DNA of 64,000 nucleotides. Origin: Mytilus trossulus (taxonomy: Eukaryota; Mollusca; Bivalvia; Mytilida; Mytilidae). The position numbers and the translations under genes are program-made. Within the stretch, counting starts at the first letter, position 1. Each line of letters starts with the position of its first letter. The notes below the pieces were generated by a model that was given only the letters and a program-made list of their open reading frames with translations, did no database searches and was not told the DNA's origin. The DNA is taken from the NCBI RefSeq assembly GCF_036588685.1, contig NW_026963310.1, positions 3,348,001-3,412,000 on the forward strand, written 5' to 3'. This document shows, in pieces, positions 1 through 12,600 of the stretch.

Positions 1-38
1 TAAAACCATTCAAACGGGAATACCAACAGTCTAATCCA
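1..38 (-). repeat. Penelope-like element 3' fragment at window edge
   Basis: The first 38 bases match the stretch at 31848-31885 inside the Penelope-like element. The fragment is cut by the window edge. Confidence 0.6.
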
Positions 39-42
39 TTTA

Positions 43-175
43 TTAAATAACATACCTTTCTACTGGATCCCTGATCATGAGAATGATTTTGATATTTGGG
101 CACTAATTTGGCCTTCATTTAATAACCTACCTTTCTACTGGATCCCTGATCATAAGGATGATTTTGATATTTGGG
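43..175. repeat. Tandem duplication of a sulfotransferase exon end with its splice donor
   Basis: Positions 43-100 and 117-175 are near-identical direct copies, about 75 bp apart. Each encodes, on the minus strand, the last codons of the IKIILMIRDPVER exon and then a splice donor (GTAGGT in the right copy, GTATGT in the left). The left copy lies in the following intron and could act as an alternative donor. Confidence 0.85.
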
Positions 176-3100
176 TTGATATGTTTTATTAAGTCTGGTG
201 TGGTATATGTAGGTACAGTTGACTTTGGATTGTTCTGTGGTATTTTTCGCCAGTCAAAAGCTTGCCAATAATCCATGGCATCGGCATGACCTGAAATGAA
301 TATGATGTTTGAATAACGTTTGAGTCTCATGCACTGTTTTTGGTTTTAGACATATCATCAAAATTGGCTGATGGAAAAAAGTGACTGCTTTCTTGATCGG
401 CTGCTAAAAATGACTGCCAGCTTGAGTCTGGTTGTTTTAGTGAATAATTCCTTAATCTTACACCTATCAGGAAAAAAACAATTAGGTATAAGGAATAAAT
501 GTAAGGCAGTTGTAGTACATTGCAGTACTTTTTTCCTTGTAAATAAGTTGGTATATCTCGTGTAATAGATGCGTTCATGTGTGAACTTATTTATCAGTTG
601 TTGTAGTTTGGTAGCTAGTTTTGATATAGATTATAGACTTGGTTTTCCTGTTTAAATTGTGTTGGGGACCTTTATAACTTGATGTTCGATGTGACCCAAG
701 ACATGATGAAGACCATAGTTTAACCTACAATGCTTTACTTTTTACACATTTTGACATGGATGGAGAGTTGTTTACTTTAAACATATTTTATTTCAGAAAA
801 TCATGTACATGACATACACATATAAATACAGTGATAACATATCACAACAGCATTCGGAAACAAGGTTTCCCTTATATTAATCCGTCTCCCTGTAGAAAAA
901 AGATTTAAAAAAAGAGTTGTTTCATTGGGACTCATACCACATCTTCTTACTTCTAAATAAGAATAAGTTTGTTCATGTGATATAATATATAATATTTCTT
1001 GTGTCAAATTTTAAAATGCTGCTACTTGTAAAAGATCTTGCATGAAATATCACTTAGGGAATAATACTTTTATTGTGTCCATTCGTCTCAACTCGGTCGA
1101 TTCCGATTGAAGGAGAGTAGCGGATTTTACCGAGGATTGCCGAAGGTTATTGTGTCTGCAAATTATGTATTCATTAAATTCGTTTTTGTGTCTCACTACG
1201 ATCCGTGTGCCTGACAATAGAAATGGGTTGGTTTATTACAGTTTGCTTAATGTCCAGTGTCAAATAGTTGTAATAAGATTTTGTATATCACTTCTACTAT
1301 GTAACTATTATTTAAATTAAAGTTGTTAGGTTGACTTAATGTGTGTATCTAAAACTCTTTCTTTAAGTTTTTTTGAATTTTACAGCTTTTTCATCTTTTG
1401 TATAAACTGAACATTTAAAGCTGTAAAATTTTGCTGTAAAAAGAAAAATCACAAAAATACAGATCTCCGAGGAAAATTTGAAACGGAAAACCCCTAAACA
1501 AATGGCAAAATCAAAGGATAATACATATCAAACGAATGGACAACAACTGACATATTCCTGACTTGGAACAGGGATTTTAAAATGTAGAAAATATTGGATT
1601 GAACCTGGTTTCATAGAGCTAAACCTCTCACTTTTATGACAGTCGAATCAAATGTCGTTATTTTTACAACGATGCGTGAACAAAAAAGGCATAATTTTAA
1701 CTAAACTATGCTTTTATTGTGTACATCACAATGTTAAATACCTGTTATGAGATCGTATTTATTTTCTTCTTTACTTCTTCTCTGTATTCCTTCAAAGAAG
1801 TTGCTAAAATCTGACAGAGTATAAAAATCACCATAGTTGATAAGTTGCATGTCGAAGAAACCTAAATAAATTGAAAAAATGAACTTTTAAAACTTAAAAG
1901 TTTTATTTAAAAAATCAAGTGTTATTCTTAAACGCATAACGAAAAGACCATGTAATTTCAAAGAAGGGTTATGTTTTTTTTCCTGAATAAAATATTCTGA
2001 ACCCCAAATAGATGAAAAAAGTATATTTTTGAAGCAGATGACAAAAATATTCCCAATCCAGATTTTTTCCATACTTTATAGTTTTAAATTTTGAAAAAGA
2101 AGAAAATTTGATTGACAGCATTAAAATCTTTTCTGGCTCCATCATACAAAAACCATACCCTCCCATCTTTTGAAGTTAAATGGTTACTCATGTAAAATAA
2201 GGAGTTTGATATTGTTGCCAATATCTTTTTTAATAGCTTTTGAGAACTTTAACTTGTCAATGATAAAGTATGAAAAATCAAAATTTCAATGGCTAATATC
2301 TCAAAAACAAGCACAATGATCTATTTATTTATTTTTTTGCTTTTTTTGTTCTTTTATTTAAATCCAAAACAACATATACAAGTGTTAAGAAAAGCTTGCT
2401 ATTTTGAAACTGACTTATCGAGGTCCTCATAGAATTTCCCCAAATAAAAAAAGCATCTCTCAAACGGCCCGAGTCGAAACAGTTGTTAATAAATTCGTTA
2501 AGTGGTTGTCCTAGGCATGCATGTAATATTTTCCGCTGTACATTGATCAAACAACACTCAATCGAAACATTAGCTCATTGTTGAAGTCCGTACGGTGACC
2601 TATAATTGTTGACCTTCCTAGTTACTTGTTGTGTGGAGAGTTGTCACATTGTCGATCAAACCACTGCTTCTTGTAGACTGACCATACATGTAGTTGTAAA
2701 ATTGGCAAAATCGTCATAATACTTTTATTAGACTAACTTAGACCATAGCATTTCCATGACCAGAAGTCAGCTTCACGTGTTTCCCACAACTTTAGGGTGC
2801 ATAAACATTCGATTATATTAGACTTACTTAGACCATATCGTTTCCAAGACCAGAAGTCAGTTTCCCTTGAGTGCGGTCCTGTATTACCCACAATTTTAGG
2901 GTGCATTAACATTCGATTATACAGATCCGCTACACCAGACCTACACACGCCTACAATATGAAAGTATGGCAAGCAGCGCATTCTGTCTTTCTCATTCCAA
3001 CAGGGATTCTTCATATTTTCTAAAAACTTAGGCCTTTTCTGTAAGTATAAAATGATGTGTTTTAAGTTAGTTTACAGTGTAATCAGAAAACAACAAGTTT

Positions 3101-4263
3101 TAGATGAAAAATGGTTTTAAGCAAATAAATAGTCATCATAAATAAAAATGAGGGTACTTTTTATATGGCCTTCAAAATACCGTTTCGATCCCTAACATCA
3201 CTGAAGAGACATTTATTGTCGAAATCCGGATCTGGTGTACTAAAAAATATTGACACCGTATGTTTGTGGCATATCATCGTGGCCACAAGTTAAAAACAAA
3301 ATTCTGTTTAGTATTTAATTTATATTAAGATCCATTTTGTTACATCTTGTGATCAATTTTATTTGGCAATCGCCAATGGCAGTCAGCAGGGTTAAAGAAC
3401 ATCAGTTGTTCGACCTGTTAGTCAAATGCGTTTTGTTTAAATATACTTTTTCACTTTTTTGTTCTTTTGGAAAATGTTGTATGTGCTGTTTTAGGCCCTT
3501 CTACAGTGAAATTTGTCTTGCATGCACACGTATAAAAATTGCGGTTTTTATCCAACGCAATCATAGGTTTGAACGTAGTTTTCAATTTAGACTCGTATCA
3601 ATTTAAACCAAAAAGAGGTGAAAAATACTGAGGGGATATTCAAAACTAATAAGTCGAAGAAAAATTTACATTGTCATGGTATAAAAAATACACAATGACG
3701 AACTAGTCAGAAAACACTAGTACCTAGAAATGTTGTACATTGTCATTTCGGGTCCTTTTATAGCTGACTATGCGGTATGATATTTTCTCATTGTTGAAGA
3801 CCGTGTGTTGACCTTTAGTTTTTGATTTCTTTGTTATTTGGTTTCTTGTGGAGATTTGTCTCATTGGCAATCACACCATATCTACTTTTTTATACTAACA
3901 TAAAAAAAATAGGAATAAACCCATATACCCCAATAGTGTCAAAGCAGTTCCTGTTGCACACATGGCGCCCGTCACAGATAGAGTTTACATACCATACAAA
4001 GGATGTCCTCTGCTAAACGTCCCGGATATGCGTCAGGGTTGTAATTTTCTGGACAACTGAAAGGGTATGAAATATTTTTCATTTGATTGATGTCTACATG
4101 GTGTGACTTCTTCTGTTTGTTATATTTTCCTTCCACTATCTCAGCATTTTCAATAACTGGAATTTCGTCTCCATTATTCGAAAACTCGTTGTTTAAGGTC
4201 CAGAACAAATTACAGATTGTCAGGTAGGATAGTATACTTATGATTGCTATCTTCTTTTTAATT
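131..4263 (-). CDS. CHST15-like Golgi carbohydrate sulfotransferase, incomplete gene
   Basis: Probably a type II Golgi enzyme that moves sulfate from PAPS to a glycosaminoglycan or glycan. Three minus-strand exons are readable. Exon 4263-3993 follows a TTTCAG acceptor and starts with a basic patch plus hydrophobic anchor (KKKIAIISILSYLTICNLFW); it ends in LAEDILCM at a GTATGT donor. Exon 3038-2828 joins in phase 0 and encodes KNPCWNE, the P-loop region FHIVGVCRSGVADLYNR and the FWSWKRYG motif, with donor GTAAGT. Exon about 333-131 encodes SGHADAMDYW and the 3'-phosphate motif ILMIRDPVER, with donor GTAGGT; its acceptor has a weak pyrimidine tract. The first exon, an exon expected between the last two, and the 3' exons are not found, so the gene continues off the left edge. 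The 5'-PSB loop is unusual (CRSGVAD where the family has PKCGTTD), so activity is uncertain. Family assignment rests on remembered CHST15 motifs. Confidence 0.8.
334..2575. other. Presumed sulfotransferase intron, mostly unassigned
   Basis: No convincing exon on either strand, although an exon is expected between the FWSWKRYG and DPVER exons. It contains a degenerate, interrupted plus-oriented copy of the dispersed PLE 3' repeat at about 690-955, and at about 1490-1660 a stretch that resembles 21190-21365 (caaatg..aaatcaaa, ACAACTG, TCATATTC, CTGACTTGG, then AAACCTCTCACTT). Confidence 0.5.
2576..2680 (+). repeat. PLE 3' fragment
   Basis: Contains the family landmarks GTTGAAGTCCGTACGGTGACC and GGAGAGTTGTC, close to the same element terminus, in plus orientation. 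Confidence 0.6.
2731..2921. repeat. Tandem duplication of a second sulfotransferase exon end
   Basis: Positions 2821-2921 (the 3' part of the FWSWKRYG exon and its donor) are repeated at 2731-2817 with a deletion of about 14 bp and several substitutions. The copy still reads ADFWSWKCYGLS on the minus strand, but its donor has become GTTAGT. It is the second case in this gene of an exon 3' end copied into the next intron. Confidence 0.85.
3735..3900 (+). repeat. PLE 3' fragment
   Basis: Shares TTTTATAGCTGACTATGCGG, CATTGTTGAAGACCG, TTGTCTCATTGGCAATC and a terminus near ACCATATCTACTTTTTTAT with the other copies of the family. Confidence 0.8.
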
Positions 4264-6420
4264 CTGAAATTAAAAAGGTAAAATATCTTAACAGTTGATT
4301 ATGTTTGTCTTTTTAAATCAATACTGCTCTCTCCACACAAGGCATCCCCTGTCTGATCGGAAGTGGCTGTGTACTTGTACATCCCGTACAGCCCCGACGA
4401 CCCCTTTTGGTAAGGGTTTTTCTGCCAGTTGGTCTATCCTTGTAACACAAAGGTCTCGGATCCGAATATCGGGAGAGATAATGTGATTTGCCAATAAATC
4501 ATGGTCTCCGATTACAAAATGGTGGTCAACAATCAAAACTCACCCCATTTGTAACAGGTTCATCCTAATACCGGTAAACATATTATTGTCATTGTGGTTT
4601 TCTATAAATTAGTAATATATTGCTTTTACATTTTATAGATGTGTATGTCTATTTAACAGCTGTTTAACTGATATTTGTCGATTTTACTATTATACATTGA
4701 AGAAGACTGTTACAGTTGGCATCTGTGTAGGTTTTAAATTCAAATATGTTCCAGCTGGTCCAAACAAAATTATATCTATAAATTATTGACTTTTGACGAT
4801 GAATATGGACTTGCTCAGATTATATTGACCGAGGACGAAGTAGGAGTGTCAAAATAATCTAACAGGTAGATATGTATAACGTATTGACTTAGTGAAGGTC
4901 CTGAATTTCTATATTACATATAATGTCAATGATTAAGAAAATGACGTTCAATGTTCTTTCTGTGTATTTTTTAATTGTATTTTGCAAGAATTTTAACATG
5001 GTATAGAGAAAATCATTTTTTTAAACTTCATTGCTTGTTGCATTGGCATTCAGGCTTATATTCTTTTCGTCTGCATTTAACATAAAGTTCTTGAAATCTC
5101 CTGAAAAAGGGAGGGGGCTTAAAAAAATTGTCCTGTCTCCAAGTACCTATGAATTTTGATTCCTTTTCTGAAATTCTCCAAACATAAAATCTTTTACAAA
5201 AATTCTCCCTACAACTGTTACAGTGTACATACTTTCAACCAAACTATAAATGCCCGTTATTTCGCGGGTGTGTTATAGTTAATCTAAATTTAGTAACATT
5301 TTCATATTGACCTCCAATATACCTACCATTAGAAACATAGCGTCAATATACCTAGAAATTGAAACAAGTCGTCAGATACTTAAAATAACCTTTGAAACAC
5401 GTGATCGCGTCATATCCAATAAAAAAAAACCAGTTGAATCGTACACCATATGTGATCAATGATGATAAGAAGAATGTGCACTGTCATAGGATTTTTTTTT
5501 TCCTTTAAATTTTGGTAAAAGTTATGTATAATTAATTGATCATTCTTTATCTTGTGAACCTCGGGGTAACTATAGTTTAATACCCCCTTACGAAGTTTGA
5601 AAACTTGTTTTCTCTTACTTTTTAAGCAGTTAAAATCGGTTGTTAATTAGATGAAAGACAAAAGAAATAATACTTTTCTCAATCCTGGTAGCTTAATTAG
5701 AGGATTTCGAAACGAAAATTAACTTCTGTACTTTTGTCATATTTTTGGTTAAATTCTGGTCTTCTGATTTTTCTTTGAACATCTAAATTCACGGTTTAAA
5801 GGTGATACTGATTTACGGTTTCTGAGGATTGGAACCTAACCAGAATATTCCACCGATCTCCTACTAATCTCCGATTGATCGATACGCGCAAAATTATTCG
5901 AGTTACGAAGAACCTGGGTGACATTATTTCATTTACATAAACCGGTATTTCAATTTTGTCCATGCATATTTTCTCTAGTAAAATCAAAAACGCTTGATAA
6001 AAAGATTATGTAATATGAAAGTTACTTAGAATAGACATCAGACATTGTTGAAGGCCGTACTTTAACCTATAATGGTTTACTTTTTAAATTGTTACTTGGA
6101 TGGAGAGCTGTCTCATTGGCACTCACACCATATCTTCCTATATCTATATAAGACATTACTCCAGATAACTAGTGTAACATAGTTAATCTAAACATGGTTG
6201 TTGTTTTGTCATTCGAAGTCGGCCCACTTATACAACGAGAAGGCGAGGCCCATTTAATTTGAAATGAGAAACAACCTGAGATATCCTTGACACTCTAATT
6301 TTGGGTGTGAATGTACCTTATCCATAAAAATCAAGAAAATTAATTCGGACCCACGAAAATGTATATAGTGTCCTTTTCACTGACCGTATACGTACAGATG
6401 AGTGTCCTGGTCATACAAAG
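4264..6420. other. Intergenic or upstream intron, no supported gene
   Basis: AT-rich sequence. Any first exon of the sulfotransferase should lie here or farther right, but none was found. About 4400-4550 has a locally less AT-rich stretch without a convincing exon. A PLE 3' fragment is at about 6045-6150. Confidence 0.5.
6045..6150 (+). repeat. PLE 3' fragment (GGATGGAGAGTTGTC subfamily)
   Basis: Runs from TTGTTGAAGGCCGTAC through GGATGGAGAGCTGTCTCATT to ACACCATATCTTCCTATATC, the terminus of the subfamily that also includes the reverse-transcriptase copy at 31692. Confidence 0.8.
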
Positions 6421-6433
6421 TAACCGGAAGTAT

Positions 6434-6445
6434 TATATATATAAA
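6434..6445 (+). promoter_or_regulatory. Possible TATA box of the secreted-protein gene
   Basis: A TATATATATAAAT-like run lies about 185 bases before the chosen ATG at 6627. Spacing would allow a short 5' UTR. AT-rich DNA produces such runs by chance. Confidence 0.3.
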
Positions 6446-6626
6446 TCAGTTTGGTAAATCAAAGCTGATGTTTATCAGTCCTTTTATATTTACGCGTTCC
6501 GTTTGGTTGACATAATGACATGTAAGTCAAATGTAGACCATATACTTATACCTTATCTGCAATGATACTTCAATCGGAACTCACGATTTACTATGCTTCC
6601 ACTATCAAACAAATGTGTAGTCAAAC

Positions 6627-9600
6627 ATGCTGAGAACATGGCCTAGTCTGGCGCTCATTGTTTTGACAATATCGGACATATTTGGAACATGTTTTGGTAC
6701 GTATATACCTTAAAAGACAATTGTTTGTTTTTTTAAATGTAGAATGCTAACAATATTACTTTTTTTAAGGATTATTTGGAAATCATTGTAAATGAATGTT
6801 TCTGTAATGCGTCCTTAACCTGTTTGATGTGTTAAGGCTAAAAGCATCGAACAGGTTAAGGACGCATCACAGATAAAAGATTATGCAATGCAATGAAGTG
6901 TCAAATCACTTCCATAATAATGAATCGTGACAGATAAATACATATATTTGTCTACTTACATATAAGAAGATGTGATATGAGTGCCAGTGAGACAACTCTC
7001 AATCCAAATCACAATTTGTAAACCTAAACCATTTTAGATCAAAGTATGAACACGGGGCATTGGCTCGCATCGAACAGCAAGCTAGAAAGGGCCCCAAAAA
7101 ATGACTAGAGTATAACTATTCAAAAACCAATGGTCTAATCTATATAAAAACGAGAACCGAGAAACACTTCTGAACCACATCAACAAACGACAACTACTGA
7201 ACATCAGGTTCCTGACTTAGGACAGGTATAAACAAATGCAGCGGGTTTTAACATTTTTATAGGTACCAACCTTCACCCTAACCTGAAACAATATTGTAAC
7301 ATCACAACATAGAAAGACACACTATAAATTTTCAATTGGAATAGCTTAACTCAACCAAAAGACATATTGACACAAACACATGAATATGAACTGAACGACT
7401 AAATTTACGAATGGACACCAATTAATTTGAATATGGTTTAGAACCTTTTTCAGTTTGCGTCTCTGAATAATCGATGTATCAAATTCCATGACAAAACCTG
7501 CTAGTATGGAACCATATACAATGAAAATGAGTATGAAATATGTATCAAATGTACTTATTCAAACTAAAAGAAAATGTTAAGATTTTTATAGCCAATGTTT
7601 ATTGTATTGCTACCAACCCTATAATTTTGGATTATAAACCAATACAATATATTATATCTTATATTACATTGTTTTTAAGGTATTCCATTTGGTAGGTTCT
7701 ATTTACCTATAAGAGACGAAGGCGGTAATGGGTTGATTGACACTTACACGATAGAACGTGTTGAAAACGCCTATGAGCTACTAGGTCTGTTCAGTAAGAG
7801 GCTGTTTTTGGCGACAGAGCTCATACGTTTATCTGAGGAAATAGACAATGGGGGTAATTATTATTATGCTTTACGTTAAAATGTCAGATTTTAATTGGTT
7901 TATACAAATAAAGCCGTTAGTTTTCTCGTTTGAATTGTTTTACATTGTCATATCGGGGCATTTTATAGCTGACTATGCGGTATGGGTTTTGCTCATTATT
8001 GAAGGCCGTACGGTGACCTATAGTTGTTATTTCTTTGTCGTTTTGGTCTCTTGTGAATAGTTGTCTCATTGGCAATCATATCACATCTTCTTCTTTTTTA
8101 AATTATACGAGGAAGAAAATTTACTATATTTCATGGCTAGGTGTTCGATGTTTGATATTAAAATCATAGAAACTATACGTTTACATGTTATTCGCCAGCT
8201 GTGCGTTTCACCTACAATAAAATATGTGATAGAGTGGAATTTGATATAGATATATTTGTAATTGTAACATAAATTGGATTTTTTCCTTTGATGTTTTTAT
8301 GAAATAATTTGATTAAAAGGAGTTGTTAGGGAAAACCATGGTATATTATATGCAAATTAATGTTGTACCATACTTTGCTAATTAAATATGCAACTCAACT
8401 AGAATCCAAAGGAAAAAAGGTGGAGCTTCAGCCATGGTATAACATATTCATGTACATGTTATTCCATGGCTTAAACTCCACCTTTTTTTTTTAAAGGTAT
8501 CCGCCTCTTAAATATTTAGGAAACTGTAAAACGTACTAAAAGGTCAAGATCTTCATTTGTTTCCTTTTATAACAAAAAGCAATAAATTATATGTACAAAA
8601 TGTTAAGAAACCTTTTTCGAACTATTTAGGATTGTTACGAATTACCCTAATTTTGGAAACAATTACTAAATATGTCTTCTTTTAGTTGTGAAAAAATGAA
8701 ATGTGAAACTATGATTTCCTTTGCGCAAATCAAATTAAATTTCGATTTAAATGGTGGTGGTGGTGGGGGGGGGGGGGGGGGGGGGGGGTACTATTGAAAA
8801 AGGAATAAAATTAGGCTACAAATGTCTGTGAATATGATTTTTTTTTGCGCGATCAATTAGGGAACGTACACTATCTACGCTCCCGGGATCCGCTACTGTT
8901 TAGATGTACAGTGTTTTATCATTTAAATTGTGTTTTGATAAATAATCTAAAAATCGAATTAATAAAATAACGAAAGAAAAGCAGTTTGTACGAAAACTAT
9001 AAATGTATAAATATGCATTTTTCAATGAGATGAAAATTCTGTAAAATATGATTAATTTGTATGATACCTTAAAAAAAACAGAAAAAAACAAACAATTCTT
9101 ACCGTCATTTTAATTTACAATAATTATTTAATCCTTGTTCCTGGAATTCGATATTTTTTTTACCTCAGTCTGATGACATTATGAAATTACCTGCGCAAAC
9201 AATCATTCACGGGGCGCAAAGCTAAATAAAAATCGGGAAAATCCGACATTTTCTTTCCTTTTTGCAAATTCAGGGGTTCTATTACATGAAATACACAAAA
9301 GGATATACACGAGGCGCAAAAGTGACTTGCGCGAGCTTCCATTTCATTGGATAAAACTGTAACGTGATCAATTTCCAATATAAGTTGAAGGTCTCGGTGA
9401 AGCTGTCAATCATTTTATTTATATTACAAATTTTATATACCATGTGTCTTACTCATTAACATATTTAAACAAACTCATCCTTCGGATTCGTTTGTTTAAA
9501 TATGTTAACTCGTAAAAACCATGGTATAGATAGTACTTGTAAACTTAAATTAAGAAAGGACATGGGGAATGTGTCAAAGATACAACAACCCGACCATTTA

Positions 9601-12600
9601 GCAGACAACAGCCGAAAGCCACAAATGGGTCTTCAATGATTAAAATTATTGGGTATTGCTTACTAGTATACTTCTGCATGCCTATTTCCAATCGGTGTCA
9701 AACCTATCAGTGATGCTTAAATAGTCTTACTATTCTGATCCTTGCTTTAATCCAGGCAAAATAAAGTACGAAGCTGAAGAGAAAATAAATTTTTGATAGG
9801 TTTTGCATACACCTCCAACACTAGTCTTGCCTAAACATGCATTGCGATAAATTTTGGATGTCTATTAGAAAAACAAAGGATATTGGTTATAAATCCATGA
9901 CACAAAATTATTACATGCACAACAACAAAAAACACACAAAAGTAAAGGAGCAGCGCTTTTATTCCTGTTCTTCATATCTAAGTCACAGTGAGGCCTTCAA
10001 CACGGCTCAAAAACATTCACTCCAAGCTGAAGACGGCCCATAACACCGGCTTGCGCGGATATTGTTTGCAATATTGTTAGCCAACCACAGAGCTAAGGTA
10101 TTACAGTTAGCAAAAACGAATTTACAATTTATGCATTAAATTCCTATTTCGAAAACATCAGAAATTACTCATCTGCAAAGGCATCATGAATAGCGAGAAC
10201 TTTGGTGAATATGGTCCACAGTAGATTTTTATGAATATATATTCTTCTACGCATAATTTGAACCAATATTCAGATAATAACTCTTTTAGCGACAGCAAAT
10301 ATATATAGTAAGATGTGGTATGACTGCCAATGAGACAACTGTTCATCCAAATCACAATCTACAAAAGCAAACCATTATAGGTCAAAGTGCGGTCTCCAAC
10401 ACGAACAGCAAGCTTTTAAAAACCACAAAATGAATCCTGAAAAACAGTAATGAACTAATTATTTATGGACGTGTACTTTGATATATTATCTCAAATCAAG
10501 CTTTGTTTATTTTCTGTACAAAACATGCTGCTGTTATACAATATGAAGAGATATTATTGAAAACGCAACACACGATATGATTTCATTTTACATTTCAGTA
10601 GAGGCAACACTTCGATTGTCGACTTTTGATGACGATGATGACGACAAAGTTGACGAAGACGACGATGGAACATATAAAGCACTAGATGATTACCATCGTC
10701 ATACGTCAAAACAGTTTATGGCTCATTTAAGATGTAAGTTCTTAAAATACTAATTACATGTACTTCATTCATATAATTGGAAGTTTCAGGATTTTTGTGA
10801 TTTCAAAAACTACTCATAAAGTGTGTTCTCCATATGTATTTGGCATTCATCGAGTTAGGTTTTTTGTTTGTGTTAAGTGATACATCAACTTCTAGAGCAT
10901 TCATTTTATGTTCAGAATTCAAGTCTGCTCATTTGTTAATGATAAAACATTTGATAAACAGCAATATTTCATAAAAAGACTTGTTTTACATACTAGTATC
11001 GTGTTCTTATAGCGGCATGTTCTTTCCAGAGCTATATAAAATACTTTTTAGTAAAAAAAATGTGATGTGATTGCCAATAAAACAATTTTTTCAGAAGAGA
11101 CCAAATAACACAAAAGTTTACAACTATACACAAATGTAGTTCAACGTACGACCTTCAATAATGGGCAAAATCATACCGCAGAGTCAGCTATAAAAGTCCC
11201 CGGAAAAAAATAAAGTAAGAGAGCCACCAAAGCTTCCAAGTAATCTATAACCATGATCAATTGACACTAGCGGCATTAAAACACTGAACACTAGACTGAC
11301 TATTGGTGGCATCCAAATACGTTACAATTATATTATAGTAGTAGTGTACAGAAGATTGCTGATGTTTGTATATGTTCCATTTTATAAATACATTTTATTC
11401 TGGTATCACCTAAGTTGAAGAAAGGAATACAGAAAAAAAACATAAAACTTTATATTACATTGTGTTGTACATTTGATAAGATGTTTCATTGCCAATTACA
11501 TGCACCACATCTTCTTTTTATATTGGTGTATATATTTATTTTTTTTTGGCTCTCTGGAGCAATAAGTAGATTTTGGTTGTATATAGATATCATAACGAAA
11601 GTCTACACAATAGGCAACATTTTTAATTATCAGAGAAGTCTATGATAAAATAGTACATTGAAAGTTTTTGAATCTGATATGTAAATAATCCAATTTGAGC
11701 AATTTACTAAATACCTTTAGTTTTATTTGACAGATTTCCTAAGAAAATCAAGTAAACATGGTATAAGTTTCAATGATACAGCTGACTTATTATCACGTGA
11801 GTATATCTATATTTTTGGTTGAGGTCAAATATAGGTTATTCTATCAACGATAATGGTAAATGTCTGGTGAATGTTCAGCAGCAAACTAAAATGTATATTC
11901 TGGCGAGAACATGATAATAAAGTTTGAAAATTAACCTTGCTTTGTACCAGACTTACACACTAAGCCAGATTTTAATTATGCTTATTTCACAAAGGAATAG
12001 TCCGCAGTAAGACGCATCGCCTTACCTTGACACATTCGTCCGACTATGAGCCGACAAGTCTCTTCACGTACATCTTAATGTCGCCTGCTTAGCAGAAACA
12101 AGCTAATACCAATTTGTAAGTGGTTTTTTTTTAACCTACGACCTCCTGCACTCGAGACAAACACGCTACCACGAGCTAACCAAGGCGGTAGGTTGTTCTA
12201 TCGGTTAATATGTAGTATATTCTATAGTCGTTTCATGTTTCAAAAATGGTTTAAGGGAACCCGGTTATGTTTGAAAGAGTGTTCTCTGATATGTTTTCTA
12301 TTATGAATTTAATTTCGTGTATGTTCTATGAGAAAAGCGTTTAGAGTTGAAGAAGTACTTTTTTGTTTCAATAATGAACAACGACGAAAGTTTCTGTTTT
12401 GAATTTAACTCTTGGAATTTTCAGTATTACAATTAAAATGTCCGGAAATATTGGGGAAAATCCTCAAACAATTCTCTCTACTTGTAAATATCCACGGGAA
12501 GATCACTATCAACGTATTTTAACGATGTATATAGATATAGGAAGATGTGGTGTGAGTGCCAATGAGACAACTATCCATCCAAATAACAATTTAAAAAAGT

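Noticed and set aside
2329..2550. Minus-strand ORF as the missing sulfotransferase exon
   Set aside because: None of the expected motifs (a conserved FD..A-type helix between FWSWKRYG and the GHADAMDYW segment) is present, and flanking splice sites do not fit.
8763..8788. Poly-G tract as a regulatory quadruplex
   Set aside because: A simple homopolymer in an intron, of uncertain length in the assembly, with no promoter context. The same applies to 45188-45206.
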